Notes: generated by a model from the letters alone, not told the origin. Counted from the stretch's first letter, positions 28,375-39,609 are shown. The stretch: DNA of 64,000 bases from Ammoniphilus sp. YIM 78166 (GCF_004522215.1 NZ_SDLR01000003.1:186001-250000), one strand, 5' to 3'. A program made the numbers and translations.

Positions 28375-29437
28375 CTGTTTGTATAATTTTTACCTTCGTG
28401 TTGACCGTCTTTTTTAATTGAGGATAAATCACCTGAAAATGTTTATAGTCCCAATTTCTTGATTTTGCCCTAACTCTATCTCCTAGTCCGAGTGGATCTA
28501 CATTATACTCTTGGAACAAGGAGATTAATTGCAGGATCTCTTTGTTAATATGATCCTCTATTATCTTTTCTATTTTTTGTACTTCTTTATTATCTGTAAG
28601 ATGAACCCAAGTGGGGACCTCTTGTATCTTGACATTCATGGATAAATGGATCGTTATATTAGGAATCGGATCTATATTTCCAATCGTATACCTTGCTTTT
28701 GCATCCAGATTTTTTAATAAAATAAAACCTTCCGTTTTATTTTCGTTGATTTTGACTTTATACACTCCATTTTGCGTCCCATCCAACAGCATTTTTAAAA
28801 GAAAGGACTGTTTCATATTAATATGATGGATATATTCCCCTCTTTTAAATAAAGCTAATCCATCGATTTTGATTTCATTCTTTTCTTTGATAAGGTAAGG
28901 TAAAAAGGGATCCCTGCCTTCACCATAATAATATTCCAAGAATAGGTGCAAATTCATTTTTGGCAAATTTCCATTGTCCATATTTTGGGTTATTTTATGT
29001 GCTGTATGGAATGGAATATTTAATTCAAGGCTTGACTTCAATATGGTTTCAGCAGTAGGTTCGGCAACAGCCAGTTGCATGCGACTTGTTACCTTTGGAT
29101 TCAATTCAAAACTCTTCACAACGGTATCAATCCCTTGAATTGCAAATTCTTTACCAAACAATGCTAATCGAACCTGGCCTATCTCAATCGGAAGGTCAGA
29201 TTTGGTATTCAATCTCGGAAGAATATCTTGAGAGGAATCCGATTCCGTGTGGAACATATTTAAGTTGACTTTTCCTTTTTCTTCGAATCTAGGATAAATA
29301 ACCGTTCCTATAATTTTTCCCTCATGCTTATCGTAGCCAATGGAATCAATCATCTGAATTTCATTAATAATCGTCTGATCGCTGCACCCCGACAGGAAGA
29401 GGATTAAGCTTAAAATAAAGAGAAAATAAGGGTTCAT
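28361..29437 (-). CDS. gerAC: GerA-family spore germination receptor C lipoprotein (second operon)
   Basis: A 358-residue Ger(x)C protein. The signal MNPYFLFILSLILFLSGC gives a lipobox FLSGC with the modified Cys near 18. The usual WDRTE signature is replaced by SDQTIINEIQMIDSIGYD, so the copy is divergent. The C-terminal half ends in a predicted helix and a YPQLKKTVNTKVKI strand typical of the family. It lies between A and B, a different gene order from the first operon. Confidence 0.87.
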   Translation of the reverse strand: MNPYFLFILSLILFLSGCSDQTIINEIQMIDSIGYDKHEGKIIGTVIYPRFEEKGKVNLNMFHTESDSSQDILPRLNTKSDLPIEIGQVRLALFGKEFAIQGIDTVVKSFELNPKVTSRMQLAVAEPTAETILKSSLELNIPFHTAHKITQNMDNGNLPKMNLHLFLEYYYGEGRDPFLPYLIKEKNEIKIDGLALFKRGEYIHHINMKQSFLLKMLLDGTQNGVYKVKINENKTEGFILLKNLDAKARYTIGNIDPIPNITIHLSMNVKIQEVPTWVHLTDNKEVQKIEKIIEDHINKEILQLISLFQEYNVDPLGLGDRVRAKSRNWDYKHFQVIYPQLKKTVNTKVKIIQTGVGE

Positions 29438-29463
29438 ACATCATCTTCTCCATTCTCTTTTGG

Positions 29464-30990
29464 TCAATCATCGAAATCGTTCTTCTTTTTTTTATGGTCA
29501 TTTGGATGATATCTCCAGATTGATTTAGGACGTAAATAGCCTGGTCTTTTTGTAGTGACGCTATAAGGTGATCGTATAAAGCTATCCGCAAAATCTTTAG
29601 GCCGGAAAGGATATAAGGGAACCATATAGGGGCTACCTAATGATTCTAAACGCAAAAGGTGAACCAGTAAAAAACTGAAGCCTAAAACAATGCCTAATCC
29701 TCCCCATAGTGCAGCAAATAGAATCAAGGGAAATCGTAAAAAACGTATGGTATTTGACATTTTATAAATGGGCGTATTAAAGGAAGCCAAGGCAGATAAG
29801 GCAACGATAATCAGTAAAACATTGCTTGTAAGAGCTGCTTCAACGGAGGCTTGACCGATCACAATACCGCCCACGATTCCCAGGGTTTGTCCGACCTTAG
29901 CAGGTAACCGGGCTCCCGCTTCACGCAAAAGTTCAATCGTAAATTCTAAAAAGAGCACTTCTAGTACCGGCGAAAAAGGAACGTTTCGACGTGACAAGCT
30001 AAGGGGACCGAGTAAAACCTCGGGAATCATTTCGTAATGATAAGTTAAAACGGCTATGTATATGGACGTTGCGAATATAGAGAAAAGAACACCAATGATC
30101 CGTGTCAATCGAAAAAAAGACGAAACAATCCAAGGTAAATAATAATCCTCTGGTGTAATAAAAAACTCAAGCAGCGTGCTAGGGGCCGTAATGGCATAAG
30201 GTGATCCACTACTAAGAACAGCGACTTGTCCGTTTAGCATAGACCAAACCACCCGATCCGCACGTTCTGTGGATAAAGCTAGTGGAAAGGGGGTAGAGGA
30301 ATTATCAGCTATAAACTGGTGAAGTTGAGAGGAATCAAAAACGATATCAAAATCTATATTTTCTAATCGTTGAACCATCGTTTGAACATGCTGATCATTC
30401 GTAATTCCTTCTATATAGGCGATGACGACTTTGGTATGTGACATCGTTCCTATTGTCATTTCTTTAAAGATTAAATTAGGGGTATTGATCTGTTGTCTTA
30501 GCAAATGGATATTGATCTCGATATTTTCAACAAAACCAACCTTTGGTCCTACGACCGTGAATTCATTTTCAACGTCATTTTTATCCCGCAATCCTACTTC
30601 ATTCGATAAATGAATTAATGCACATCTGGGATCATTTTCTTTTATTTGCAGGATAGCATAACCTTTAAGCAATTTGGATTGGATCACGTCCAGGTTATCT
30701 GTAATGATAATATCTTCTATCGGTATAAATTCCCGTACGTCGTCTATTTTCTTTAGATTGCCCCTATCAAGAGATCTATCTTGAAAAACTTGTAAAATTT
30801 TGCATTGAAGTTGTTGTTGATCAATAAGGCTGTTGTAGTAAGAAAGGATAAAAGATCCTTCTTCGTTTGAAAGTGAAAATTGTTTAAAATCGCTGGACTT
30901 TTTGGTTTTCGTAAATAAATTGTCCAAATTGAGCGTATCTATATCTTGTTTCTTATTTTCATTTTTTGAGAACCAATGATTGATGAACAT
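29464..30990 (-). CDS. gerAA: GerA-family spore germination receptor A subunit (second operon)
   Basis: A 508-residue A subunit. The family motif DNSSTPFPLALSTERADRVV and the membrane segments IYIAVLTYHYEMIPEVLLGP and VGGIVIGQASVEAAL are clear. The N-terminal soluble half is less conserved against copy 1. A GGGGGG-rich site precedes ATG 30990. A CATACTA word on the minus strand (plus 31026-31032) resembles a sigma-G -10 element, but I could not find a convincing -35. Confidence 0.92.
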   Translation of the reverse strand: MFINHWFSKNENKKQDIDTLNLDNLFTKTKKSSDFKQFSLSNEEGSFILSYYNSLIDQQQLQCKILQVFQDRSLDRGNLKKIDDVREFIPIEDIIITDNLDVIQSKLLKGYAILQIKENDPRCALIHLSNEVGLRDKNDVENEFTVVGPKVGFVENIEINIHLLRQQINTPNLIFKEMTIGTMSHTKVVIAYIEGITNDQHVQTMVQRLENIDFDIVFDSSQLHQFIADNSSTPFPLALSTERADRVVWSMLNGQVAVLSSGSPYAITAPSTLLEFFITPEDYYLPWIVSSFFRLTRIIGVLFSIFATSIYIAVLTYHYEMIPEVLLGPLSLSRRNVPFSPVLEVLFLEFTIELLREAGARLPAKVGQTLGIVGGIVIGQASVEAALTSNVLLIIVALSALASFNTPIYKMSNTIRFLRFPLILFAALWGGLGIVLGFSFLLVHLLRLESLGSPYMVPLYPFRPKDFADSFIRSPYSVTTKRPGYLRPKSIWRYHPNDHKKKKNDFDD

Positions 30991-32439
<1,449 letters not shown>

Positions 32440-32471
32440 AAAGTTAAATTCGTTGGTTTGGAGGTGCGATG

Positions 32472-33422
32472 ATGAAGCGTTTTGAAAGGCATAAAGGTTA
32501 TTCACGCATGTTTGAGGAGAATCATCTGACTCTTGGGTTATTCTTTCCCTTGGAATCATACGAGGGTAGTATTCCTGAGATGAATATAGAAAAGCAAATG
32601 AAATTGGCCAAAAGAGCGGAGGAGTTAAATTTTGCGTCGTTGTTCGTTCGCGATGTTCCCTTGCATGACCCTAGTTTTGGGGATGTTGGGCAAATTTTTG
32701 ACCCATGGGTTTATCTCGGGTATTTAGCGGCTCATACGGAAACAATTGCTTTAGGGACCGGGAGTATTATCTTGACCTTGCGTCATCCTTTACACGTGGC
32801 TAAAGCAGCAGCTTCGGTTGATAAGCTGTCAGGTGAACGCCTTGTCCTCGGGGTGGCGACAGGGGATCGTCCCGTGGAATTTCCCGCCTTTTCGATTGAC
32901 CCTGATGAGCGTTCTGCTTTGTTTCAAGAAGCCATTCAGGTAATGAAAAAAGCATGGGCGGAAAGCTTTCCCGCCATCCATTCGTCAAAGGTGGAGCTAA
33001 GGAATGGGGACATTTTGCCCAAGCCGAGTCTTTTTGATATCCCGGTATTGGTAACGGGCCACAGCTCTCAGACTCCAGAATGGATCGCTCAAAATAGCGA
33101 CGGGTGGCTGTACTATCCGCGGAACCTGCAATACCAGGGAGAAATGATAAAGCACTGGCGTTCTTTTGCCGATCACTTTAAGCCATTTAGTCAGTCCCTA
33201 TATGTGGATTTAACCGAGGATCCTAATCAAGATCCGCTCCCTATTCATCTAGGGTTCCGGATAGGGCGCAATCCGCTGATGGACTTCCTCGAAAGGATCA
33301 AAACGACGGGTGTCAATCACGTGGCGTTGAACTTGAAATATGGTCGGCGTCCGGTTGATGAAGTGATTGAAGAATTAGGGCAAGAAGTTGTTCCGCATTT
33401 TCCTGCAAAAAGCGGGAAGTGA
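32472..33422 (+). CDS. LLM-class (luciferase-like) flavin oxidoreductase, BA3436-like
   Basis: A TIM-barrel flavin-dependent enzyme of about 316 residues. The pattern LGLFFPLES, LFVRDVPLHDP, then LRHPLHVAKAAASVDKLSGERLVLGVATGDRP fits a luciferase-type subfamily common in Bacillus. The substrate is unknown. GGAGGTG lies 5-6 bases before two adjacent ATG codons; the second (32472) is preferred by spacing. No partner flavin reductase is adjacent. Confidence 0.83.
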   Translation: MKRFERHKGYSRMFEENHLTLGLFFPLESYEGSIPEMNIEKQMKLAKRAEELNFASLFVRDVPLHDPSFGDVGQIFDPWVYLGYLAAHTETIALGTGSIILTLRHPLHVAKAAASVDKLSGERLVLGVATGDRPVEFPAFSIDPDERSALFQEAIQVMKKAWAESFPAIHSSKVELRNGDILPKPSLFDIPVLVTGHSSQTPEWIAQNSDGWLYYPRNLQYQGEMIKHWRSFADHFKPFSQSLYVDLTEDPNQDPLPIHLGFRIGRNPLMDFLERIKTTGVNHVALNLKYGRRPVDEVIEELGQEVVPHFPAKSGK

Positions 33423-33423
33423 T

Positions 33424-33891
33424 GAAATAATCAGATTGAGGCCCTTTAGCGATTTGTCTGTGGCCAAAGTAAGAGAGGCATTTGACAGCAAGTTCTGGGG
33501 GCAGTATTTGACCGCGAGAGCGGCGCTTCCGTACTTGAATGAAGCGTCGTCTATCACGTTAACCTCTGGTGTTTACGGCAGACGTCCCCCAAAGGGAGCT
33601 TCTACTTTGGCGGCCATCAACTAGGCTATCGAAGGATTGGTGCGCGGGCTTGCCGTAGACCTAGCCCCTATCCGCGTCAATGTGGTATCACCGGGCATTG
33701 TAGACACGCCGGTCTATGCAGGAATGCCGGAGGAGTAGCGACAAGGGATGTTCTCAGCTATCGCGAAGCAGTTACCCGTTGGACGCATTGCCACACCGGA
33801 TGATATTGCTGAATCCTATGTATATCTCGCGAAAAATGGATTTACGACCGGATCTGTCGTACTCATCGACGGGGGCGCTCACTTGATCTAA
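33424..33891 (+). pseudogene. Short-chain dehydrogenase remnant with two in-frame stops
   Basis: One frame carries the C-terminal two thirds of an SDR: AFDSKFWGQYLTARAALPYL, TLTSGVYGRRPPKG, IRVNVVSPGIVDTP and TTGSVVLIDGGAHLI. TAG codons interrupt it at 33622 and 33736. The N-terminal Rossmann part is absent, and the usual YxxxK is replaced by a STLAAIN-type segment as in some atypical SDRs. It is clearly non-functional. Confidence 0.85.
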
Positions 33892-33920
33892 TGAATCATG
33901 GATGGTGAAGGGGAACAGCT

Positions 33921-34061
33921 GTGGAATTGGAGCTGAAAGACAAAGTCGTTGTCATTACAGGAGCAAGTGAGGGGATCGGACTGGCCATTACCCGCAGTTT
34001 TGCGTCTTGTGTCACAGGAGCCGAGTATACGGTAAACGGGGGCTCCTTAAAGGGGATGTAG
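33921..34061 (+). pseudogene. SDR gene reduced to its two ends
   Basis: A 46-codon frame with GTG start. The N-terminal SDR motif KDKVVVITGASEGIGLAITR is joined directly to CVTGAEYTVNGGSL, the normal C-terminal end of SDR proteins. About 200 codons are deleted in frame. The first and last strands of the Rossmann fold survive without the catalytic centre. Confidence 0.8.
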
Positions 34062-34076
34062 GAAAAGCCATCTCCC

Positions 34077-34150
34077 AAGACCGCTGCCTTTTTTAGGAAG
34101 GTAGCAATTTTCCAGACCATCTTCCTATTTAAAGGAGGGCGGTCTTTTTC
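34077..34150 (+). terminator. Terminator-like hairpin behind the SDR remnant
   Basis: AAGACCGC (34077-34084) pairs with GCGGTCTT (34139-34146), followed by TTTCTT. The loop of about 54 bases contains a second possible small stem. Confidence 0.55.
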
Positions 34151-34274
34151 TTCCTCCGGCTTTATCATCTACATTAGATATATGCCTATAAACAAAATAA
34201 GATTAAGGAAAAATCAGCTATCCAATGAAGGAGCCATTAACAATATGGCGCATATTTGAAAGGGGACGAAAGAC

Positions 34275-34589
34275 ATGGCTACGGAAGTATTTTTGAATGA
34301 AGTTAAAATAAAGGTTACAGGCTATCAGGAAAAAGTAAATTGTAATCCAAATTCTAGAAATAAATTACATCATATTGCTTTTGACTTTAAAGTCAGAAGC
34401 GGGGAAGAGTATCATAAGATCACCACCTTATTGTATAAGCAAAGTTTTGATGTGAAGGTTCCTGAGAGCACGCTCGAATTCAGAGGAACCATTGTGAATT
34501 TTTCGACTTCGATCACAAACCTGTATAAGGAAAATGAAGTGGGTGATTTTAGATTAGAGCTTATCGAAATGGAGCAGACGCGTGGCTGA
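34275..34589 (+). CDS. DUF3219 family protein (YkvR-like)
   Basis: A 104-residue protein resembling Bacillus DUF3219/YkvR. Shared features include an early beta strand VFLNEVKIKV and the block EYHKITTLLYKQSFDVKVP followed by FRGTIVNFSTSITNLY. Function is unknown. It has an AAAGGGG site before ATG 34275 and overlaps the start of the glycosylase gene by eight bases, suggesting an operon. Confidence 0.75.
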   Translation: MATEVFLNEVKIKVTGYQEKVNCNPNSRNKLHHIAFDFKVRSGEEYHKITTLLYKQSFDVKVPESTLEFRGTIVNFSTSITNLYKENEVGDFRLELIEMEQTRG

Positions 34590-35387
34590 GCTTCCGGAGA
34601 TCGAAAGGTATCGTCTGGTGTTAAGCCCCCATATCACCGGCAGAGAAATTACGGGAGTGGAAGTAAACAGAGCCAAGTCTATCAATATGCCTGTACCTGA
34701 GTTTATTGCCCAGGTGCAGGGCGAGAGGATTTCAGAGATCGATCGGAGAGCCAAGCATTTGATATTCCGATTAAGATCTGGAGAAGAGCTGCTACTTCAT
34801 TTAATGATTGGGGGGTGGATTTTTTTAGGCGATTACGGTGCGCATCCCGTCCCCCAAAAGCAAGTGATTCTTTCCTTTGGGGAGAGGAAGCTCTATTTTG
34901 TGGGATTAAGGCTCGGATATCTTCATTTGCTATCGGCTGAAAAAATTCTGGAGAAACTGGCGGGATTAGGTCCTGAACCACTGGATCCGGCCTTTCGCTT
35001 TGAGGACTTCCAGGGCAGGATGAGAGATAGAAGAGGATCTCTTAAGTCTATATTAGTGGATCCTAAATTCATAGCGGGGATTGGAAGCTGTTACTCCGAT
35101 GAAGTTTTCAAGCAAAGCTGCGGCCCTTCAAATCTGCTAGCGAACTCACAGCGGAACAGACTCGTTTTCTGTTCCATGCCATTAGACCTGTTTTAACTAG
35201 GGCCATTGAGATCGGAGGCTATATGGATTATCCTCTTTATGCAGGGGACGAAAAAACAGGTTCATACAATGACCATTTCCTAGTTTACGAGCGTGAGAAC
35301 CAGCCATGTCAGAGATGCGGGACGAGGATCGAAAAGATTCAAATCTCCTCCCGAAAATCTTTTTTCTGTCCCGGATGCCAAGAATAA
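34582..35387 (+). pseudogene. Fpg/MutM-family DNA glycosylase with frameshift
   Basis: The first frame (34582-35196) reads as an Fpg/Nei-type enzyme to DPKFIAGIGSCYSDEVF. The correct continuation is in the next frame: KLRPFKSASELTAEQTR, YMDYPLYAGDEKTGSYNDHF and the zinc finger CQRCGTRI...CPGCQ to 35387. One T missing from the run at 35105-35108 explains the shift. Independently, the N-terminus is MAELPEIE where Fpg has MPELPE, so the catalytic proline is Ala, and the usual GIGN is GIGS. This is either a pseudogene or a non-catalytic paralogue with a sequencing error. Confidence 0.85.
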
Positions 35388-35419
35388 GAATGAAGTGAAT
35401 GAGATAAGCACGCTCAACA

Positions 35420-35452
35420 AGAGGCTGTCGGGACTTCCTGACAGCCTCTGTT
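35420..35452 (+). terminator. Rho-independent terminator
   Basis: AGAGGCTGTCGGG (35420-35432) pairs with CCTGACAGCCTCT (35437-35449), followed by GTTCTT. It closes the DUF3219/glycosylase unit. The following 270 bases to 35730 show no gene I can support. Confidence 0.8.
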
Positions 35453-35730
35453 CTTAGTTTATTGTTTTGGCCTAACTAAAATTCACAACAGGGTTTTGCT
35501 CACTGTCAACCATGGTTACAATTTTGTTTCAGATAGTAATGGGCAGCCTGAGCATCGGCCATAATGGGTAGTAGAAAACTTTCATTAAGGTGTGCAATAA
35601 TATGAAGAGAATAAATAATTAGATAATGGAAAACTTGTAGTAAAGTGTGGATACAAGGCTGCGAAAGACCAAAGCTAATCCATTTGTGAGCTAACGTCCG
35701 TTGCTTATTCAATTTGTTGGGAGATATCAG

Positions 35731-37662
35731 ATGAAACTAAAACGAACGCGCGATTTTTTCTATAATTCAATTGATGAATTTCATGATATTACTGATCATA
35801 AAAATGGGATCCCTCAACCGATAAGCGAACGGATGGGGGTGGAAGAGGCATTGCGGATTCCTCGCGAGGAACTTCAGGAAACCGTTCAGCTGCAGCGAGG
35901 AATGACCTTTAAGTTTAAAAAAATGGACGAGAAGTTCATCCACACCCTCGCAGATGGGGAATTGCTCTATCGGTTGGGCCTTTCTCCCGAACAGTTGATA
36001 GGGAGGGATTTATTCGATTTTCTTCCTGGTGAAATGGCGAATATCAAGATAGAACACTATAAAAAGGCCTGGGCTGGGGAGAGAACAAATTATGTAGGAC
36101 AATTAAATGGCATATATTATGTAGCCGCTTTAAATCCTATCGTTCGTAGCGGAAGCGTCGCTGAGGTGATTGCCTCTTGTATAGATATTACGGAAAGAAT
36201 GCAAATTGAGGTTGATCTCAAAGAAAGTGAAGAAAAATATAGACAATTAGTCGATATTGCTCCGGATGCGATTGTCGTCCATAGGGACGGGGACATCCTT
36301 TATATCAATCAAGCAGCGGTTAAGCTTTTCGGAGCAGAACGTGCCGAAGACATCTTAGGTAAGTCTCTTTTGGATTTCATCCACCCGGATGACCACGACT
36401 TGACGAGAAAACGAATAGAGCAAGTTCAGCAGAACAATCTAGCCATCGGTCCTCTTGAAAAGAGACTTGTTCGTTTGGATAAACAATGCATTCATGTGGA
36501 AACGACGGCCGCACCTATTCATTACAAAGGAACACTGGTGACGCAAAAAATAATACGAGATGTGACAGAGCGCGTCCGAACTGAGGCGATCATGCGAGAT
36601 CGTGAGGAAAAGTATAGACTGATTACTGAAAATATGTCGGATTTAATTGGTATTTTAGATTTAAATGGAGTCTTTCAGTATGCTTCACCTTCCCATCAAT
36701 CGGTGGTGGGTTATTCACCTGAATATCTACTGGGTCAATATGTGATCGATTTTGTCCACCCTGAAGATGTACCTTATTTCAAAAAGCAATATGCTGAGAT
36801 AATTCAGGCCAAGTCACCGTATCAAGTGGAATTCCGATGCCGCCATCACAACGGAAATTGGGTCACGTTGGAAGCTCAGGGGAATCCCATCATTGAGGAA
36901 AACGGGGAAGTGAAGCATATTGTATTTGTGGCGCGTGATATCACGGAACGAAAAAAATCGGAAGAGCTTTTGCGCAAATCCAAAAATTTATCCCTAGTCG
37001 GTGAATTAGCTGCGGGAGTAGCCCATGAAATTCGAAATCCAATGACTTCCATCAAAGGATTTATTGAACTGCTTAAAACTGGGATCAGTAAGCCTGAATA
37101 TTTTGAGATTCTATCCACGGAAATGAATCGCCTGGAATCGATTATTGATGAGTTTTTGCTACTCGCCAAACCACAAGTGGTGGATTTTAATGAAGCGGAC
37201 GTGAATGGCATCCTTCATCATGTAATCACTTTACTCAATTCACAGGCAATATTAAAAAACATTGAACTGAATTACGAGCTTGCTCCGGGTCTTCCGCGTT
37301 TATGGTGTGACTCCAATCAATTGAAACAGGTTTTCATTAATTTAGTAAAGAATGCGATAGACGCCATTGATAATAAAGGGAAAATCACCATTCAAACTCT
37401 ATGGACCGGTGGAGATACCATCAAAGTCCGAATTGCGGACAGTGGATGCGGAATACCTGACGACCGATTGAAGTTATTGGGAGAGCCTTTTTATAGTACG
37501 AAAGAAAAAGGAGTGGGGCTGGGACTCATGGTAAGCTTTAAAATCATTCAGGAGCACCAAGGAAGGATTAGCTTCCAAAGTGAAGTGGGCGAAGGAACGA
37601 TCGTCGATGTCAACCTTCCGATTGTATCGAATTCGCGGTGTGCGCGTAGCGTCTCCCGCTAG
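35731..37662 (+). CDS. Multi-PAS sensor histidine kinase (KinA/KinE-like)
   Basis: A 643-residue soluble kinase without membrane segments. An N-terminal PAS-like part is followed by two further PAS domains (about 160-280 and 285-405), each ending with a DITER or DVTER PAC motif. Then come the HisKA domain with GELAAGVAHEIRNPMTSIKG, and an HATPase domain with NLVKNAIDAID, DSGCGIPDD and GVGLGLMVS. The layout resembles phosphorelay kinases that feed Spo0F in sporulation, but no response regulator is adjacent. ATG 35731 with GGGAG upstream is preferred over the earlier TTG at 35701. Confidence 0.92.
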   Translation: MKLKRTRDFFYNSIDEFHDITDHKNGIPQPISERMGVEEALRIPREELQETVQLQRGMTFKFKKMDEKFIHTLADGELLYRLGLSPEQLIGRDLFDFLPGEMANIKIEHYKKAWAGERTNYVGQLNGIYYVAALNPIVRSGSVAEVIASCIDITERMQIEVDLKESEEKYRQLVDIAPDAIVVHRDGDILYINQAAVKLFGAERAEDILGKSLLDFIHPDDHDLTRKRIEQVQQNNLAIGPLEKRLVRLDKQCIHVETTAAPIHYKGTLVTQKIIRDVTERVRTEAIMRDREEKYRLITENMSDLIGILDLNGVFQYASPSHQSVVGYSPEYLLGQYVIDFVHPEDVPYFKKQYAEIIQAKSPYQVEFRCRHHNGNWVTLEAQGNPIIEENGEVKHIVFVARDITERKKSEELLRKSKNLSLVGELAAGVAHEIRNPMTSIKGFIELLKTGISKPEYFEILSTEMNRLESIIDEFLLLAKPQVVDFNEADVNGILHHVITLLNSQAILKNIELNYELAPGLPRLWCDSNQLKQVFINLVKNAIDAIDNKGKITIQTLWTGGDTIKVRIADSGCGIPDDRLKLLGEPFYSTKEKGVGLGLMVSFKIIQEHQGRISFQSEVGEGTIVDVNLPIVSNSRCARSVSR

Positions 37663-37680
37663 TCTTATACCGGGAGTTTT
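37653..37680 (+). terminator. Terminator overlapping the kinase stop codon
   Basis: CTCCCG (37653-37658) pairs with CGGGAG (37671-37676), followed by TTTT. The stop codon lies in the loop. Confidence 0.55.
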
Positions 37681-37781
37681 GATGAAAGTGGATGAGCCAT
37701 TTCGTACGAAAGTGGACTGTCAGCTATCAGTCATTTTAATGTAATATTATATATTATGGTATTTAAAAAGGATGTGGGAAT

Positions 37782-38825
37782 ATGGCTTTAATTTTTGACA
37801 AACATGCGGTAGAACGTGTTTTAAATAAAAACCTTCTTCCACAGGTTTCGAGGATAGATCATGAAGGTCTTTATCCCCACAGCATGTTGAGGGGATTAGG
37901 GGATTCTGGAGCATTTGCGCTAAAGAATAGCGATGACTTAAACGATACCATTCAACTCATTGAAAATGTGGGGACACGGTGCGCGACAACCGCTTTTATT
38001 GTATGGTGTCATACTATAGCGATTCAATTACTTGCTCAGAGTAACAATAAATACTTAAAGGAAAAGCTGCTTGATGACCTTTACAAGGGTTTGATTGTTG
38101 GAAGTACCGGTTTATCTAATGCCATGAAGTTTTATGCGGGAATGGAGCCGATCCAGTTGAGGGGCCATCGCATAAACGATGGTTATAAGATTTCAGGTTC
38201 ACTGCCTTTTGTATCCAATTTAGGTCCGGATCACTTGTTTGCCATTATCTTTGAAACGGATTCAACTCATCGCGTCCTTGCACTCGTTCCGTGCCATGTG
38301 ATGGGACTTTCCCTAACCGAACGTAAAAATCTATTAGGGATGAACGGCACGGCTACCTATTCTTGTGAATTTAAAGATGTGCTTGTTCCAAATGAATGGA
38401 TATTAGCAGAACATGCCGATGAGTTCGTTAGGGGAGTCAGAGCAGAATTTATTTTAAAGCAAACTGCTGTTCCCTTAGGAATCGCGCAAACATCATTGGA
38501 ATCTATTGACTCATTATATAAAGAGAGTGAAATGAATCGTTATCTCCCCATTAAGCCTGAAGGGTTGTCACAAAAAATAAAATCTTTACGGGATCAAATG
38601 TACGATCTAGCAAAAGATCCGCATATCCAGAATAGGTTGATGGATGTCATGCGCTTAAGGCTGGAAAGTACGTATTTGGCTTTAGAAACAACCCAGGCAG
38701 AAATGCTCTATGCGGGCTCTACAGGATACGAAATGCACAGCCATCCGTCCCGTCGTCATAGAGAATCCCTATTTTTCACTTTAGTTACACCAACGGTGAA
38801 ACATCTTGAAAAAATATTAACATGA
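37782..38825 (+). CDS. Acyl-CoA dehydrogenase family protein
   Basis: A 347-residue flavoprotein-type protein of the acyl-CoA dehydrogenase fold, about 30 residues shorter than typical members. Segments include an N-terminal helical domain, FVSNLGPDHLFAIIF in the beta domain and a C-terminal helical block ending SHPSRRHRESLFFTLVTPTV. No clear catalytic Glu motif is seen. It may be a flavin-dependent monooxygenase-type relative. A related C-terminal fragment lies at 45105. Confidence 0.8.
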   Translation: MALIFDKHAVERVLNKNLLPQVSRIDHEGLYPHSMLRGLGDSGAFALKNSDDLNDTIQLIENVGTRCATTAFIVWCHTIAIQLLAQSNNKYLKEKLLDDLYKGLIVGSTGLSNAMKFYAGMEPIQLRGHRINDGYKISGSLPFVSNLGPDHLFAIIFETDSTHRVLALVPCHVMGLSLTERKNLLGMNGTATYSCEFKDVLVPNEWILAEHADEFVRGVRAEFILKQTAVPLGIAQTSLESIDSLYKESEMNRYLPIKPEGLSQKIKSLRDQMYDLAKDPHIQNRLMDVMRLRLESTYLALETTQAEMLYAGSTGYEMHSHPSRRHRESLFFTLVTPTVKHLEKILT

Positions 38826-38872
38826 ACAATGTCATGTTACGGTTATGGATGAACGGGGATGTGGGCCTCTTT

Positions 38873-39496
38873 TCACCCTAACCCGTTCGTACGCTGATTC
38901 GTCAGATAGCTATGGAGGGTATCATAACAGGTATCCCGGTAATATTCATGGAGTTCATCCTGATCCCTCATGAGCCATTGAATCAAGCATCCATCGATTA
39001 GTGCCCTTATCGTAATGGCTGCTTGGTTTACATCTGCAATGAAAAAAGTGCCTTCGGCTTTTCCAAGGTTTACGATTTCCCTCCCCAAAGACCAACAATT
39101 TTCGTAAAATTGATTATTGATCTCTCGGAAGCGAGGATTGCGGCTTGCTTTTGCCAGGAACTCCAGATAGACACGATAAAATCGCTTATTCTCTTCTGGT
39201 GTAGAAAAGGCTGAAAGGACGTAAGCTTTCAATTTATCTAAGGAAGTTGCTTCCTTTTGAATCGCGGCCAATTCATTCTTGTAGATTCGGTCAGTCACCC
39301 ATTCGAGCAAGTGGCAAAGAACGTCTTCTTTATTGGCAAAATAGTAGCTGGTTACTCCTTTACTAACCTCAGCATAATCGGCAATGTCTTGCAAGGTGAC
39401 GGAAGCAAACCCTTTATCTGATACAGCTTGCAAAGCAGCCTTCAGGATCTGATTCCGACGTTTGGTTGCTAATTCACGCATCAATAGTCCTCCCAC
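38873..39496 (-). CDS. TetR-family transcriptional regulator
   Basis: A 207-residue regulator. The N-terminal helix-turn-helix (VTLQDIADYAEVSKGVTSYYFANKEDVL) is at about 33-62 and a BetI-like helical ligand domain follows. It is divergent from the reductase gene at 39610; the shared 100-base region holds a TGACCGGTCA palindrome, the probable operator for both directions. The Met at residue 6 (MRELATKRRNQ) is an alternative start. Confidence 0.92.
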   Translation of the reverse strand: MGGLLMRELATKRRNQILKAALQAVSDKGFASVTLQDIADYAEVSKGVTSYYFANKEDVLCHLLEWVTDRIYKNELAAIQKEATSLDKLKAYVLSAFSTPEENKRFYRVYLEFLAKASRNPRFREINNQFYENCWSLGREIVNLGKAEGTFFIADVNQAAITIRALIDGCLIQWLMRDQDELHEYYRDTCYDTLHSYLTNQRTNGLG

Positions 39497-39546
39497 CTTC
39501 TTTGCGTATTATTATACAATAAACATTTTGACCGTACAAAATATTT

Positions 39547-39556
39547 TGACCGGTCA
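39547..39556. promoter_or_regulatory. TetR-type operator between divergent genes
   Basis: The perfect palindrome TGACCGGTCA (39547-39556), plus a related half site TTGACCGTACAA starting at 39528. Such TGACCGGTCA-like sequences are frequent TetR operators. It overlaps the region where both promoters must lie. Confidence 0.7.
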
Positions 39557-39609
39557 GAATAATTTTGGTATGCTTATATTAAAGAATATGGTAAAGGATG
39601 GTGTATGGG

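Noticed and set aside
33622..33738. TAG stop recoding (pyrrolysine-like) in the SDR gene
   Set aside because: The gene also lacks its N-terminus, and the neighbour SDR is gutted. Plain decay explains both TAG codons.
35506..35712. A 68-codon minus-strand frame before the PAS kinase
   Set aside because: No ribosome site, no recognised motif, and it runs into the kinase leader. It cannot be supported as a gene.
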